Assembly: GCF_030010555.1 (NCBI RefSeq)
Contig: NZ_JASCQP010000006.1
Span: 1 to 42,696, forward strand
Origin: Halomonas rhizosphaerae
GTDB lineage: Bacteria; Pseudomonadota; Gammaproteobacteria; Pseudomonadales; Halomonadaceae
DNA: 42,696 bases
Direction of reading: 5' to 3'
Shown: positions 10,625 through 20,045 of the stretch, in pieces
How the letters are laid out: every line of letters begins with the position of its first letter
Position numbering within the stretch: position 1 is the stretch's first letter
The notes under the pieces: generated by a model
The model's input: the letters and a program-made list of their open reading frames with translations, nothing else
What the model was told of the DNA's origin: nothing
Databases searched by the model: none
Program-made: the position numbers and the translations under genes

Positions 10625-11707
10625 ATGCTGCTCTTTCTGGCTGACTTTCTGGCGCAATTCCAGAGTGCCTTCAATGTCTTCAACTATCTGACCCTGCGCA
10701 TGATCCTGGGGACCCTGACCGCCCTGGTGCTCTGCCTGTGGCTCGGGCCGGTGATGATCCGCCGCCTGGTGGAACGCCAGATCGGCCAGGCGGTGCGCGA
10801 CGACGGCCCCCAGTCCCACCTCTCCAAGGCCGGCACCCCCACCATGGGCGGCGCCATGATCCTGATGGCCATCGCCGTGAGCACCCTGCTATGGGGGGAT
10901 CTCACCAACCACTATGTCTGGCTGGTGCTGGCGGTGACCCTGGGCTTCGGCGCCATCGGCTGGGTGGACGACTACCGCAAGGTGGTGGAGAAGAACCCCC
11001 GGGGCCTGCCGGCGCGCTGGAAGTACTTCTGGCAGTCGCTGATCGGCGTCGCGGCCGCCGTGCTGCTCTACGTCACCGCTGCCTCGCCGGTGGAGACCAG
11101 CCTGATCGTGCCGCTGTTCAAGGAGTTCGTGCTGCCGCTGGGGGTGTTCTACATGGTCCTCACCTACCTGGTGATCGTCGGCAGCTCCAATGCCGTCAAC
11201 CTCACCGACGGCCTCGATGGCCTGGCGATCATGCCCACGGTGCTGGTGGCCATGGGCCTGGCGGTGTTCGCCTATGCCACCGGCAACACGGTGTTCGCCG
11301 ACTACCTGCAGATTCCCTTCATTCCCGGGGCGGGTGAATTGGCCGTGTTCTGTGCCACCATCGCCGGGGCCGGCCTGGGTTTCCTGTGGTTCAACACCTA
11401 CCCGGCCCAGGTGTTCATGGGCGACGTGGGGGCCCTGGCGCTGGGCGCGGCCCTCGGCGTGGTGGCGGTGATCGTGCGCCAGGAGATCGTGCTGTTCATC
11501 ATGGGCGGCATCTTCGTCATGGAGACCGTCTCGGTGATCCTGCAGGTGGGCTCCTACAAGCTCACCGGGCGGCGCATCTTCCGCATGGCGCCGCTGCACC
11601 ACCACTATGAGCTCAAGGGCTGGCCGGAGCCGCGGGTCATCGTGCGCTTCTGGATCATTACCGTGGTGCTGGTGCTGATCGGCCTGGCCACCCTCAAGGT
11701 CCGCTGA
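10625..11707 (+). CDS. mraY: MraY, phospho-MurNAc-pentapeptide translocase
   Basis: 360 residues, identical in length to E. coli MraY. Ten or so membrane segments are visible. Conserved active-site motifs: the aspartate pair in WVDDYRK (about 115-121), the loop [14 protein letters not shown] (about 190-203), [11 protein letters not shown] (about 264-274) and the HHHYELKGW cytoplasmic loop (about 324-332). The enzyme transfers phospho-MurNAc-pentapeptide to undecaprenyl phosphate, making lipid I at the inner membrane. The next step is MurG, also in the cluster. Confidence 0.97.
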   Translation: MLLFLADFLAQFQSAFNVFNYLTLRMILGTLTALVLCLWLGPVMIRRLVERQIGQAVRDDGPQSHLSKAGTPTMGGAMILMAIAVSTLLWGDLTNHYVWLVLAVTLGFGAIGWVDDYRKVVEKNPRGLPARWKYFWQSLIGVAAAVLLYVTAASPVETSLIVPLFKEFVLPLGVFYMVLTYLVIVGSSNAVNLTDGLDGLAIMPTVLVAMGLAVFAYATGNTVFADYLQIPFIPGAGELAVFCATIAGAGLGFLWFNTYPAQVFMGDVGALALGAALGVVAVIVRQEIVLFIMGGIFVMETVSVILQVGSYKLTGRRIFRMAPLHHHYELKGWPEPRVIVRFWIITVVLVLIGLATLKVR

Positions 11708-11746
11708 TTCCCCCAAGGCCGATTCGCCATCCGCAAGGAGCTCAAC

Positions 11747-13123
11747 ATGGTCAAGGTGCCGAAGGGAACGACGCTGGTGGTCGGGCTCGGACTCTCCGGG
11801 CGGGCCATCTGCCGCCACCTCGGCCGGCACGGTGTGCCCTTCATGGTCGCCGATACCCGTGAGGTGCCGCCCGGGCTGGACGACTTCCGCGTTGCCCATC
11901 CCGGCGTCGGGATTCACCTGGGGCCCCTCACTGACCTCGACCTCGACGAGGCCGAGGAGGTGGTGGTCAGCCCCGGCGTCGACCCGCACACGCCAGGCCT
12001 GGAGGGGCTGGCGGGGCGCACCCGAGAGGCCACCGCCGAGCCGCTGCTGGTGGGGGAGATCGCGCTCTTCGTGCGTGCGGCCCGAGCGCCCATCGTCGCC
12101 GTCACCGGCTCCAACGCCAAGTCCACCGTGACCACCCTGGTGGGCGAGATGGCCCGCGAAGCCGGACTGCGGGTCGCCGTGGGTGGCAACCTGGGGACCC
12201 CGGCGCTCGACCTGCTCGAGGCGGCGCCCGACGCCGAGCTCTTCGTGCTGGAACTCTCCAGCTTCCAGCTCGAGACTACCCCCCGCCTGGGGGCCGAGAC
12301 GGCCGCCTTCCTCAACCTCTCCGAGGATCACCTGGACCGCCATGGCGATATGGCAGGCTACCGGGCCGCGAAGCTGGGCATCTTCCGCGGCGCCCGGCAC
12401 GGCGTGGTCAATGCCGATGATCCCGACACCTGGCCGGACGGGCCGCTGCCGGCTCTCGATCGCTTCACCACCCGCGCCCCCGAGGGCAACGACTGGGGCA
12501 TCGCACGGCGCGCCGACCGCGACTGGCTGATGCACGGGAGCGACCCGCTGCTGCCGGCCGCCGAGATGCGCCTGCCGGGGCGCCACAACCAGGCCAACGC
12601 CCTGGCGGCGCTGGCCATGGGCCATCGCCTGGGCCTTCCGCTCACGGCCATGCTCGAGGTGCTGCGGCGCTTTCCCGGGCTGCCCCATCGTGGCGAGCTG
12701 GTGGCGGAGATCGCGGGAGTGCGCTGGATCAATGACTCCAAGGGCACCAATGTCGGCGCGACTCTGGCCGCCATCGAGGGACTCGGACCGACCCTCGAGG
12801 GGCGCCTGATCCTGCTGGCCGGCGGGGTGGGCAAGGGGGCCGACTTCCACCCCCTGGCGGAGCCCCTGGCGCGCCATGGACGCGAGGCGATCCTCTTCGG
12901 CCGGGATGCCGGGCACCTGGAGCATGTCCTGCGTGGCCGGCTGCCGGTGACGCGGGTCGAGAACCTGCAGGGCGCCCTGGCGCGGGCGGTGGAGATCGCC
13001 GCGCCCGGGGACTGCGTGCTGCTGTCGCCGGCCTGTGCCAGCCTCGACCAATTCACCGACTACCAGGCGCGTGGCGAGGCCTTTCGCCGGGCGGTCAAGC
13101 GCCTGGCAGGGGAGGCGGCATGA
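11747..13123 (+). CDS. murD: MurD, UDP-MurNAc-L-alanine:D-glutamate ligase
   Basis: 458 residues. Start ATG at 11747 after AAGGAG. N-terminal Rossmann motif VVGLGLSGRAICRHLGRHG (about 9-27), ATP-binding VTGSNAKSTVTTL (about 117-129), NLSEDHLDRHG, and the late motif NDSKGTNVGATLAAIEGL (about 327-344). The P-loop reads GSNAKST where most MurD proteins have GTNGKST. The Lys and Ser/Thr are kept and Gly is replaced by Ala, as in some gammaproteobacterial enzymes, so activity is expected. The stop overlaps the ftsW start. Confidence 0.94.
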   Translation: MVKVPKGTTLVVGLGLSGRAICRHLGRHGVPFMVADTREVPPGLDDFRVAHPGVGIHLGPLTDLDLDEAEEVVVSPGVDPHTPGLEGLAGRTREATAEPLLVGEIALFVRAARAPIVAVTGSNAKSTVTTLVGEMAREAGLRVAVGGNLGTPALDLLEAAPDAELFVLELSSFQLETTPRLGAETAAFLNLSEDHLDRHGDMAGYRAAKLGIFRGARHGVVNADDPDTWPDGPLPALDRFTTRAPEGNDWGIARRADRDWLMHGSDPLLPAAEMRLPGRHNQANALAALAMGHRLGLPLTAMLEVLRRFPGLPHRGELVAEIAGVRWINDSKGTNVGATLAAIEGLGPTLEGRLILLAGGVGKGADFHPLAEPLARHGREAILFGRDAGHLEHVLRGRLPVTRVENLQGALARAVEIAAPGDCVLLSPACASLDQFTDYQARGEAFRRAVKRLAGEAA

Positions 13124-14328
13124 ACCGGCTATCCCGCCTGCGCCGGCGGCTGAGCACCGCCGAGCACGCCTTCGACGGCTGGCTGGTGCTGGCCTCCTTC
13201 GCGCTGCTGCTGATCGGCTGGGTGATGGTGACCTCGGCGTCCAGCGAGGTGGCCTCGAGCCTTACCGGCAATGCCTGGTATTTCAGCCTGCGGCACGGCA
13301 TCTTCCTGCTGGTGGCACTGGCCGTCGGGGCGCTTGCCCTGCGGGTGCCGCTGGCCTGGTGGAAGGCCAACGGACCGCTGCTGCTGCTGGTGGGGCTGGT
13401 CCTGCTGCTGCTGGTGCTGCTGGTGGGGCGCGAGGTCAACGGCAGCCGTCGCTGGCTCTCCGTGCCGGGCCTGCCCTTCAACCTGCAGGCGTCCGAGGTC
13501 GCCAAGTTCTGCCTGATCGTCTACCTGGCCGGTTACCTGGAGCGCTTCCTGCCCCAGGTGCGTCGCCAGTGGGGGGCCTTCCTGCGCCCCCTGGCGGTGA
13601 TGGCGGTGATCGCGGGGCTGCTGATCCTCGAGCCCGACTACGGTGCCGTGGTGGTGATGACCGGCGCGGTGATGGGCATGCTGCTGATGGCCGGTGCCCC
13701 CTGGGGGCGCTTCCTGGTGCTGCTGCTGCTGGTGGGGGCCCTCGGGGCCCTGGCCGCGGTGGCGGAGCCCTATCGGATGGCGCGCCTGACCAGCTTCGCC
13801 GACCCCTGGGCCGACCAGTTCGCCAGCGGCTACCAGCTGACCCAGGCACTGATCGCCTTCGGGCGCGGGCACTGGCTGGGCATGGGGCTGGGCAACAGCG
13901 TGCAGAAGCTGTTCTACCTGCCGGAGGCCCACACGGACTTCGTCTTCGCGGTGCTGGCCGAGGAGCTCGGCCTGCTGGGCGCCATCGCCGTCGTCGGGCT
14001 CTTCGCCCTGCTGGTCTGGCGCGCCATGGCGGTGGGGCGGCGGGCCGAACTGGCCGGCCTGGCCTTCGCCGCCTACCTCGGCTATGGCTTCGCCCTGGTC
14101 ATCGGGGCCCAGGCCTTCATCAACATCGCCGTGAGCACCGGGATGCTGCCCACCAAGGGGCTGACCCTGCCACTGCTCAGCTATGGTGGCTCGAGCCTGG
14201 TGGTGAGTTGCCTGATGATGGCGCTGCTGCTGCGCGCCGACATCGAGACCCGCCTGGCCCTGCGCCGGGCCGGGCCCACGGCTTCCCGGGCGCCATCGCC
14301 CGGCAGGACACAAGGACGCGCAACATGA
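13120..14328 (+). CDS. ftsW: FtsW, septal peptidoglycan glycosyltransferase (SEDS family)
   Basis: 402 residues with about ten transmembrane segments. SEDS motifs: VNGSRRWLSVPGLPFNLQASEVAKF (begins near residue 106), LEPDYGAVVVM (about 168-178), ALIAFGRGHWLGMGLGNSVQKLFYLPEAHTDFVFAVLAEELG (about 243-284), and the C-terminal LPLLSYGGSSLVVSC. FtsW polymerises lipid II at the septum together with FtsI. It overlaps murD upstream and murG downstream, each by ATGA, so synthesis is tightly coupled to lipid II enzymes. Confidence 0.96.
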   Translation: MNRLSRLRRRLSTAEHAFDGWLVLASFALLLIGWVMVTSASSEVASSLTGNAWYFSLRHGIFLLVALAVGALALRVPLAWWKANGPLLLLVGLVLLLLVLLVGREVNGSRRWLSVPGLPFNLQASEVAKFCLIVYLAGYLERFLPQVRRQWGAFLRPLAVMAVIAGLLILEPDYGAVVVMTGAVMGMLLMAGAPWGRFLVLLLLVGALGALAAVAEPYRMARLTSFADPWADQFASGYQLTQALIAFGRGHWLGMGLGNSVQKLFYLPEAHTDFVFAVLAEELGLLGAIAVVGLFALLVWRAMAVGRRAELAGLAFAAYLGYGFALVIGAQAFINIAVSTGMLPTKGLTLPLLSYGGSSLVVSCLMMALLLRADIETRLALRRAGPTASRAPSPGRTQGRAT

Positions 14329-15413
14329 GTCGACGCGAGGGACGCCGCGTATTGATCATGGCCGGCGGAACCGGTGGCCACGTCATTCCGGCCCTGTCGC
14401 TGGCCCGCGGGCTCCAGGCGCAGGGCGTGCAGGTCGCCTGGCTGGGCAGCCCACGCGGCATCGAGAACCGCCTGGTCCCCGAGGCCGACATCCCGCTGCA
14501 CCGCATCGCGGTGAGCGGGCTGCGTGGCAACGGCCTGGCCGGGTGGCTGCTGGCCCCCTTCAACCTGGCCCGCGCGGTATGGCAGGCGGGACGGGTCATC
14601 CGCGATTTCGATCCCCAACTGGTGGTCGGGCTGGGCGGCTTCGCCAGCGGACCTGGCGGCCTGGCGGCCTGGCTGGCCCGCCGGCCCCTGGTCATCCACG
14701 AGCAGAACGCCGTGGCGGGGCTCACCAACCGGGTGCTGTCGCGCCTGGCGCGCCGCGTCTATGCCGCCTTTCCCCAGGCCTTCTCCGGCCGGGCCGAGGT
14801 GATCGGCAACCCGGTGCGCGACGAGATCGCCCGGCTCGGTGAGGTCCCGAGGCGCGCCGACGAGATGGCCGGGCGGCGCCTGCGGCTGCTGGTGGTGGGC
14901 GGTTCCCTGGGGGCGCAGGCCCTCAACGAGCGGCTGCCCGAGGCGCTCGTCCGGCTGCCCGAGGCCCGTCGCCCCGAGGTGCGCCACCAGGCCGGCCGCG
15001 ACAAGGATACGGCCACCAGTGAGGCCTACCGCGAGCAGGGCGTCGAGGCCGACGTCACGGCCTTTATCGACGACATGGCCGGCGCCTACGCCTGGGCCGA
15101 CCTGGTGGTGTGTCGCGCCGGTGCCCTGACCGTGGCCGAGCTGGCCGCCGCGGCCAAGCCGGCGCTCTTCGTTCCCTTTCCCCACGCGGTGGACGACCAC
15201 CAGACGGCCAACGCCCGGGCCCTGGTCGATGAGCAGGGGGCGCGACTGATGCCCCAGCAGGAGATGAGCGCGGCGACGCTGGCCGAGTGCCTGGCGTCGC
15301 TGCTGGACCCCGACACTCTCGCCACCATGGCGGCACGGGCCCGTGGAAGTGCCCGTCTCGATGCCGTCGAGCGCCTGGTGGCCGGTTGCATGGAGACAGG
15401 CTTTGAGCGATGA
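14325..15413 (+). CDS. murG: MurG, lipid II synthase (GlcNAc transferase)
   Basis: 362 residues. The ATG at 14325 overlaps the ftsW stop; longer readings extend through ftsW and are rejected. N-terminal glycine-rich motif [18 protein letters not shown] (about 10-27), then [16 protein letters not shown] (about 102-117), the UDP-binding [11 protein letters not shown] (about 189-199), [11 protein letters not shown] (about 262-272) and [14 protein letters not shown] (about 283-296). GT-B fold enzyme on the cytoplasmic face of the membrane; it adds GlcNAc to lipid I. Confidence 0.96.
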   Translation: MSRREGRRVLIMAGGTGGHVIPALSLARGLQAQGVQVAWLGSPRGIENRLVPEADIPLHRIAVSGLRGNGLAGWLLAPFNLARAVWQAGRVIRDFDPQLVVGLGGFASGPGGLAAWLARRPLVIHEQNAVAGLTNRVLSRLARRVYAAFPQAFSGRAEVIGNPVRDEIARLGEVPRRADEMAGRRLRLLVVGGSLGAQALNERLPEALVRLPEARRPEVRHQAGRDKDTATSEAYREQGVEADVTAFIDDMAGAYAWADLVVCRAGALTVAELAAAAKPALFVPFPHAVDDHQTANARALVDEQGARLMPQQEMSAATLAECLASLLDPDTLATMAARARGSARLDAVERLVAGCMETGFER

Positions 15414-15471
15414 GACCCTTGGACCGGTTCCCGGTCAGGCCACGCCCCCGCACCCCGGACGGGGACTCGGC

Positions 15472-16884
15472 ATGCGTCGTATCCGGCGCATCCATTTCGT
15501 CGGCATCGGGGGGGCCGGGATGTGCGGCATCGCCGAGGTGCTGGCCAACCAGGGCTATGCCGTCAGCGGCAGCGACCTGAAGGCCTCCCCGGTGGTGGCC
15601 CGCCTGCGCCAATGCGGCGTCCGCGTGGCCATCGGCCATGCCGCCGAGCATGCCGTGGACGCCGACGTGGTGGTGGTCTCCACTGCGGTGGACGAGACCA
15701 ACCCCGAGATCCGCTGGGCCCACGAGCATCGCGTGCCGGTGGTGCGCCGCGCCGAGATGCTCGCCGAGCTGATGCGCTTTCGCCACGGCATCGCCGTGGC
15801 CGGCACCCACGGCAAGACCACCACCACCAGCCTCACCGCGACCCTGCTGGGCGAGGGCGGACTGGATCCCACCTTCGTGATCGGCGGACGGCTGACCAGT
15901 GCCGGCACCAATGCGCGGCTGGGGGAGGGCGACTACCTGGTGGCGGAGGCCGACGAGTCGGATGCCTCCTTCCTGCACCTGCAGCCCATGGTCGCCATCG
16001 TCACCAACATCGATGCCGATCACATGGCGACCTACGGCGGCGACTTCGAACGGCTCAAGGGCACCTTCATCGAGTTCCTGCACAACCTGCCGTTCTATGG
16101 CCTGGCGATCCTGTGCATCGATGATACCCACGTGCGTGGCCTGCTCGACCGCGTCAGCCGCCAGTTCGTCACCTATGGCTTCAGCGAGGATGCCGACTAT
16201 CGCATCGAGGGGTTCGTCCAGCAGGCCGGCGAGGTGCACTTCACCGCGGTGCGTCCCGAGGGGCTGGCGCCGCTCGAGGTGCGCCTGGCCATGCCGGGAC
16301 GCCACAATGCCCTCAATGCCCTGGCGGCGATCGCCGTGGCCAGCGACGCAGGGGTCGGCGATGACGCCATCCTGCGGGGCCTGGCGAGCTTCGCCGGGGT
16401 GGGGCGACGCTTCCAGGTACATGGTGACTTCCCGGCCCCGCGGGGCGAGGGCGAGGTGATGCTGGTGGACGACTATGGTCACCATCCCCGCGAGGTGGCG
16501 ATGGTGATCGACGCCGTGCGGGCCGGCTGGCCCGAACGGCGCCTGGTGATGGTCTACCAGCCGCACCGCTACTCGCGCACCCGGGACCTCTACGAGGACT
16601 TCGTGCGGGTGCTGGCCGGTGTCGACACCCTGCTGCTGCTCGACGTCTACGGCGCCGGAGAGACACCGGTTCCCGGGGCCGACGGGCGCACCCTGGCGGG
16701 CTCCATACGCCAGCGCGGGTCGGTCGACCCGATATTCGTCCAGGACAAGGGCGAGCTGCCGGACCTGCTCGCCCGGGTGCTGCGCCCCGGCGATATCCTG
16801 ATCACCCAGGGGGCCGGCGACGTGGGCGGCATCGCCCAGCACCTGGCCGATGCCGCCCTGGCACTCGACGAGGTGACACTATGA
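15472..16884 (+). CDS. murC: MurC, UDP-MurNAc:L-alanine ligase
   Basis: 470 residues from the ATG at 15472, giving [20 protein letters not shown] at the very N-terminus, as in Pseudomonas. An in-frame TTG at 15403 (overlapping the murG 3' end) would add 23 residues, similar to the short N-terminal extension of pseudomonad MurC, so the start is not certain. ATP-binding motif [12 protein letters not shown] (about 111-122), [10 protein letters not shown] (about 160-169), [13 protein letters not shown], and [13 protein letters not shown] (about 334-346). First amino-acid ligase of the pathway. The stop overlaps the ddl start (ATGA). Confidence 0.95.
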   Translation: MRRIRRIHFVGIGGAGMCGIAEVLANQGYAVSGSDLKASPVVARLRQCGVRVAIGHAAEHAVDADVVVVSTAVDETNPEIRWAHEHRVPVVRRAEMLAELMRFRHGIAVAGTHGKTTTTSLTATLLGEGGLDPTFVIGGRLTSAGTNARLGEGDYLVAEADESDASFLHLQPMVAIVTNIDADHMATYGGDFERLKGTFIEFLHNLPFYGLAILCIDDTHVRGLLDRVSRQFVTYGFSEDADYRIEGFVQQAGEVHFTAVRPEGLAPLEVRLAMPGRHNALNALAAIAVASDAGVGDDAILRGLASFAGVGRRFQVHGDFPAPRGEGEVMLVDDYGHHPREVAMVIDAVRAGWPERRLVMVYQPHRYSRTRDLYEDFVRVLAGVDTLLLLDVYGAGETPVPGADGRTLAGSIRQRGSVDPIFVQDKGELPDLLARVLRPGDILITQGAGDVGGIAQHLADAALALDEVTL

Positions 16885-17798
16885 CGCATGATGTCGGCCG
16901 GGTGGTGGTGCTGTACGGCGGACGATCCGCCGAGCGCGAGGTATCCTTGAAGAGCGGTGCCGCCGTTCTCTCGGCCCTGACCCGCTCGGGGCTGGAGGCC
17001 ATCGGTTACGATCCCGCCGAGGACGGGCTGGTGGGGCTGGAAGCATTGAATCCCGACCGGGTCTTCATTGCCCTGCACGGCCGGGGTGGCGAGGACGGCA
17101 CCCTGCAGGGTGCGCTGGAACTGCTGGGCATTCCCTACACCGGCAGCGGGGTGCTGGCCTCGGCACTGGGCATGGACAAGCAGCGTACCAAGCTGATCTG
17201 GCAGGCACTGGACCTGCCGACCCCGGAGAGCGTGATGCTCGGCCCCGAAGCCGACTGGGCGGCGGTGGTCGAGCGCCTCGGCCTGCCGCTGATCGTCAAG
17301 CCGGTCCACGAGGGCTCGACCCTGGGCATCAGCATCGTTGACAGCCGCGATGCGCTGGAGGCGGCCTACCGCGATGCCGCCCGCTTCGATGCGCGGGTGA
17401 TGGCCGAGCGCTTCGTCAAGGGGGAGGAGTATACGGTGTCGCTTCTCGCGGGTGACGTCCTGCCGGCGATCCGCGTCGAGGTGCCCAGCGGCTTCTACGA
17501 TTACGAGGCCAAGTATCTCTCCAACGAGACGCGCTACCACCTGCCGTGCGGCCTGTCCGGCGACGAGGAGGCCGAGCTCGCCGCGCTCTGCCGGTCGGCC
17601 TTCGAGGCCATCGGCGCCGAAGGCTGGGGACGGGTCGACGTGATGCGCGACGCCGAGGGGCGCTTCTGGCTGATCGAGGTCAACACCGTGCCGGGGATGA
17701 CCGACCACAGCCTGGTCCCCCAGTCGGCGGCACATGCCGGCATCGACTTCGATGCCCTGGTGCTGCGCATCCTCGCCACGGCCGAGGAACGACGCTAA
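16881..17798 (+). CDS. ddl: D-alanine:D-alanine ligase (DdlB type)
   Basis: 305 residues (E. coli DdlB 306). ATP-grasp fold: [19 protein letters not shown] at about 8-26, [25 protein letters not shown] at about 62-86, the lysine-bearing [15 protein letters not shown] at about 137-151, and the metal-binding [19 protein letters not shown] at about 262-280. It makes the D-Ala-D-Ala dipeptide consumed by MurF. It overlaps murC upstream; ftsQ starts three bases after its stop in the same frame. Confidence 0.96.
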   Translation: MTHDVGRVVVLYGGRSAEREVSLKSGAAVLSALTRSGLEAIGYDPAEDGLVGLEALNPDRVFIALHGRGGEDGTLQGALELLGIPYTGSGVLASALGMDKQRTKLIWQALDLPTPESVMLGPEADWAAVVERLGLPLIVKPVHEGSTLGISIVDSRDALEAAYRDAARFDARVMAERFVKGEEYTVSLLAGDVLPAIRVEVPSGFYDYEAKYLSNETRYHLPCGLSGDEEAELAALCRSAFEAIGAEGWGRVDVMRDAEGRFWLIEVNTVPGMTDHSLVPQSAAHAGIDFDALVLRILATAEERR

Positions 17799-17801
17799 CC
17801 C

Positions 17802-18527
17802 ATGGCAACGCGCGGAAGCTTCGTCGGCGTACTCCTGCTGGCCCTGCTGCTGGGTGCCGGAGGGCGGGCGCTGTGGATCTGGCTCGACCGGCCCATCGAG
17901 CGTGTCTCGGTGGGGGGCGAGCTTCACCATGTCAATGCCGACTATCTGCGTAGCCAGCTGGCACCAATGATCCAGGGGCAGACCTGGCTCTCCGTCGATC
18001 TGCCCGCACTGCGTCAGAAGGCCCGGGAGATCGGCTGGCTGGCCGAAGTGCGTGTCAGCCGCGAGTGGCCCGATGCGCTGACGTTCGACCTGGTCGAGCA
18101 GGTGCCGGTGGCCCGCTGGAACGACGCGCGCCTGCTCAACCCCGAGGGCGAGCCCTTCGCCGTCGGGCCGGTGTCGCCTCCCGCCGATCTGCCGGACCTG
18201 GCCGGCCCGCCCGGCAGCGGGGCCGAGGTGCTGGGCTATCATGCCCGGCTCGCCGCGAAGTTCGCCACTCAGGGGATCGAGGTGCGCCAGCTGCGTCTGG
18301 AGCCTCGCGGGGCCTGGCGCTTCCAGCTCGACAGCGGTGTCTGGGTGATGCTCGGTCGCAATGATCGCCCCGCCCGCCTGGGGCGCCTGGCCGCCGCCTG
18401 GCAGCGCGAGCTGGGTCCTCTGGCATCGCATATCCGCTACATCGACCTGCGATATCCCAACGGGGTTGCCGTGGCCTGGCACGGACAGACCGAGCCGGTG
18501 GAGGAAGAGTCACCGACGGACGGCTGA
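17802..18527 (+). CDS. ftsQ: FtsQ, divisome subunit
   Basis: 241 residues. One transmembrane segment at about residues 7-27, then a POTRA domain starting IERVSVGGELHHVNADYLRSQL (about 32-53) and the FtsQ beta domain (about 100-230). FtsQ forms the FtsQLB complex with FtsL and FtsB. The cytoplasmic tail before the membrane segment is only about five residues, compared with about 24 in E. coli. A longer tail cannot be recovered: the in-frame codon two positions upstream of the ATG is the ddl stop TAA. Position between ddl and ftsA supports the call. Confidence 0.93.
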   Translation: MATRGSFVGVLLLALLLGAGGRALWIWLDRPIERVSVGGELHHVNADYLRSQLAPMIQGQTWLSVDLPALRQKAREIGWLAEVRVSREWPDALTFDLVEQVPVARWNDARLLNPEGEPFAVGPVSPPADLPDLAGPPGSGAEVLGYHARLAAKFATQGIEVRQLRLEPRGAWRFQLDSGVWVMLGRNDRPARLGRLAAAWQRELGPLASHIRYIDLRYPNGVAVAWHGQTEPVEEESPTDG

Positions 18528-18627
18528 AGGCGTCAGGAGACAATTCGGTTGACCAGGCAGCATTTCGGGTGTTTCTTTCGTGACAAATTCGCCGTATCGT
18601 GACGGGTGTTTCGGCAATCGGGCTGGT

Positions 18628-18653
18628 GGAACAACTGAAGTTGTTCCTATAAT
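18628..18653 (+). promoter_or_regulatory. Perfect palindrome abutting a consensus -10, candidate ftsA-ftsZ promoter/operator
   Basis: Arms GGAACAACT (18628-18636) and AGTTGTTCC (18639-18647) are perfect inverted repeats separated by GA. They are directly followed by TATAAT (18648-18653), an exact sigma-70 -10. No good -35 is visible: the best candidates, with 18-20 base spacing, match TTGACA at two positions or so. The ftsA start is about 62 bases past the expected RNA start. This suggests a regulated promoter for ftsA-ftsZ inside the ftsQ-ftsA gap. The arms could also form an mRNA hairpin, but there is no T-run, so a terminator is unlikely. Confidence 0.55.
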
Positions 18654-18721
18654 TGGCCCAGGCCTACTTTTCAGGATTAATCTTCCCCTTCGGGGTCAGG
18701 TTCGAGGAGACTTCCCGACTC

Positions 18722-20011
18722 ATGGCAGGTCCATCCAATGTGTCCAATATGGTAGTCGGGCTGGATATCGGAACATCCAAGGTCGTGGCGATCGTGGGGC
18801 AGCCCACCGACGATGGCGGGATCGAAATCGCCGGTATCGGCTCACATCCGTCACGCGGCATGAAGAAGGGCGTGGTGATCAACATCGAGTCCACGGTGCA
18901 GTCCATCCAGCGTGCCGTGGAGGAAGCCGAACTGATGGCCGGCTGCGACATCCATTCGGTCTATGTGGGCATCGCCGGCAGCCATATCAGTTCGATGAAT
19001 TCGGATGGCGTGGTAGCCATCAAGGAGCGCGAGGTCGCCTCCTCCGACATCGACCGCGTCATCGATTCCGCCCGGGCGCGGGCGATCTCGGAAGGCCAGC
19101 GCGTGCTGCATGTCCTTCCCCAGGAATTCGCCATCGATACCCAGGGCGGTATCCGCGAACCACTGGGCATGTCCGGAGTGCGACTCGAGGCTCGGGTTCA
19201 CTTGGTCACTGCCGCCCTCAATGCCGTCCAGAACATCGAGAAGTGCGTGCGCCGCTGTGGGCTCGAGGTGGACTCGATCATCCTTGAGCAGCTGGCCTCG
19301 AGCCATGCGGTCCTCACCGAGGACGAGCGCGAACTCGGCGTCTGCATGGTGGACATCGGTGGCGGTACCACCGATATCGCCGTGTTCACCGAGGGGGCCA
19401 TCCGCCATACCTCGGTGATTCCCATCGCCGGCGACCAGGTCACCAACGACATCGCCATGGCGCTGCGCACGCCCACGCAGCATGCCGAGGAGATCAAGGT
19501 CAAGTACGCCTGCGCCCTGACCCAGCTGGCCTCCAGCGACGAGATGATCAAGGTGCCCAGCGTGGGTGATCGGCCGGCCCGGGATCTCTCCCGCCAGTCG
19601 CTGGCCGAGGTGGTGGAGCCACGCTACGAGGAGCTCTTCACCCTGGTGCGTGACGAGCTGCGTCGCAGCGGCTACGAGGATCTCGTGGCCGCTGGGGTGG
19701 TGCTCACCGGTGGCACCGCGCGCATGGAGGGGGTGGTCGAGCTGGCCGAGGAGATCTTCCACATGCCGGTGCGCATCGCCTGCCCGCAGAACGTGCGCGG
19801 GCTGGCAGACGTGGTACGCAATCCGATTTATTCGACGGGTGTCGGTCTGCTGCATTACGCTCTACTGGAAACCCGTCAAGGGCATGGCCGTCAGGGGCCT
19901 GGAGGCATCATCCCGGCGCAACCGAGGCGTGACGACATCACCCGGCGTGACGCAGGGGAAGGGATTCCGGCGCTGGCAAGGATCAAGGGCTGGTTCAAAG
20001 GAAATTTCTGA
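18722..20011 (+). CDS. ftsA: FtsA, actin-like membrane tether of the Z ring
   Basis: 429 residues from the ATG at 18722, which follows GAGGAGA. A longer reading would start inside the promoter-like -10. Actin/Hsp70 ATPase fold: [16 protein letters not shown] (about 11-26), [14 protein letters not shown] (about 210-223), [22 protein letters not shown] (about 325-346). The C-terminal amphipathic helix [13 protein letters not shown] is the membrane-targeting sequence. FtsA binds the FtsZ C-terminal peptide and recruits the later divisome proteins. The gap to ftsQ (194 bases) is the largest in the cluster and carries a promoter-like element. Confidence 0.96.
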   Translation: MAGPSNVSNMVVGLDIGTSKVVAIVGQPTDDGGIEIAGIGSHPSRGMKKGVVINIESTVQSIQRAVEEAELMAGCDIHSVYVGIAGSHISSMNSDGVVAIKEREVASSDIDRVIDSARARAISEGQRVLHVLPQEFAIDTQGGIREPLGMSGVRLEARVHLVTAALNAVQNIEKCVRRCGLEVDSIILEQLASSHAVLTEDERELGVCMVDIGGGTTDIAVFTEGAIRHTSVIPIAGDQVTNDIAMALRTPTQHAEEIKVKYACALTQLASSDEMIKVPSVGDRPARDLSRQSLAEVVEPRYEELFTLVRDELRRSGYEDLVAAGVVLTGGTARMEGVVELAEEIFHMPVRIACPQNVRGLADVVRNPIYSTGVGLLHYALLETRQGHGRQGPGGIIPAQPRRDDITRRDAGEGIPALARIKGWFKGNF

Positions 20012-20045
20012 CAGGGCCGCGGTCGCGGTCCAGGAGACGGGACTT

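Noticed and set aside
10889..13051. Long open frame (720 codons) antisense to mraY and murD
   Set aside because: No recognisable domain, no ribosome site, and it mirrors conserved genes.
11747..13123. MurD inactive because its P-loop reads GSNAKST
   Set aside because: The catalytic Lys and Ser/Thr are kept and the rest of the protein is well conserved, so loss of activity is unlikely.
18628..18647. Palindrome upstream of ftsA as an intrinsic terminator for ftsQ
   Set aside because: AT-rich stem, tight loop and no T-run; the following TATAATT fits a -10 better.
18653..18721. Upstream start for FtsA adding 23 residues
   Set aside because: The start would lie inside the -10 element, and the extension (MAQAYFSGLIF...) is not typical of FtsA. 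The ATG at 18722 follows GAGGAGA.
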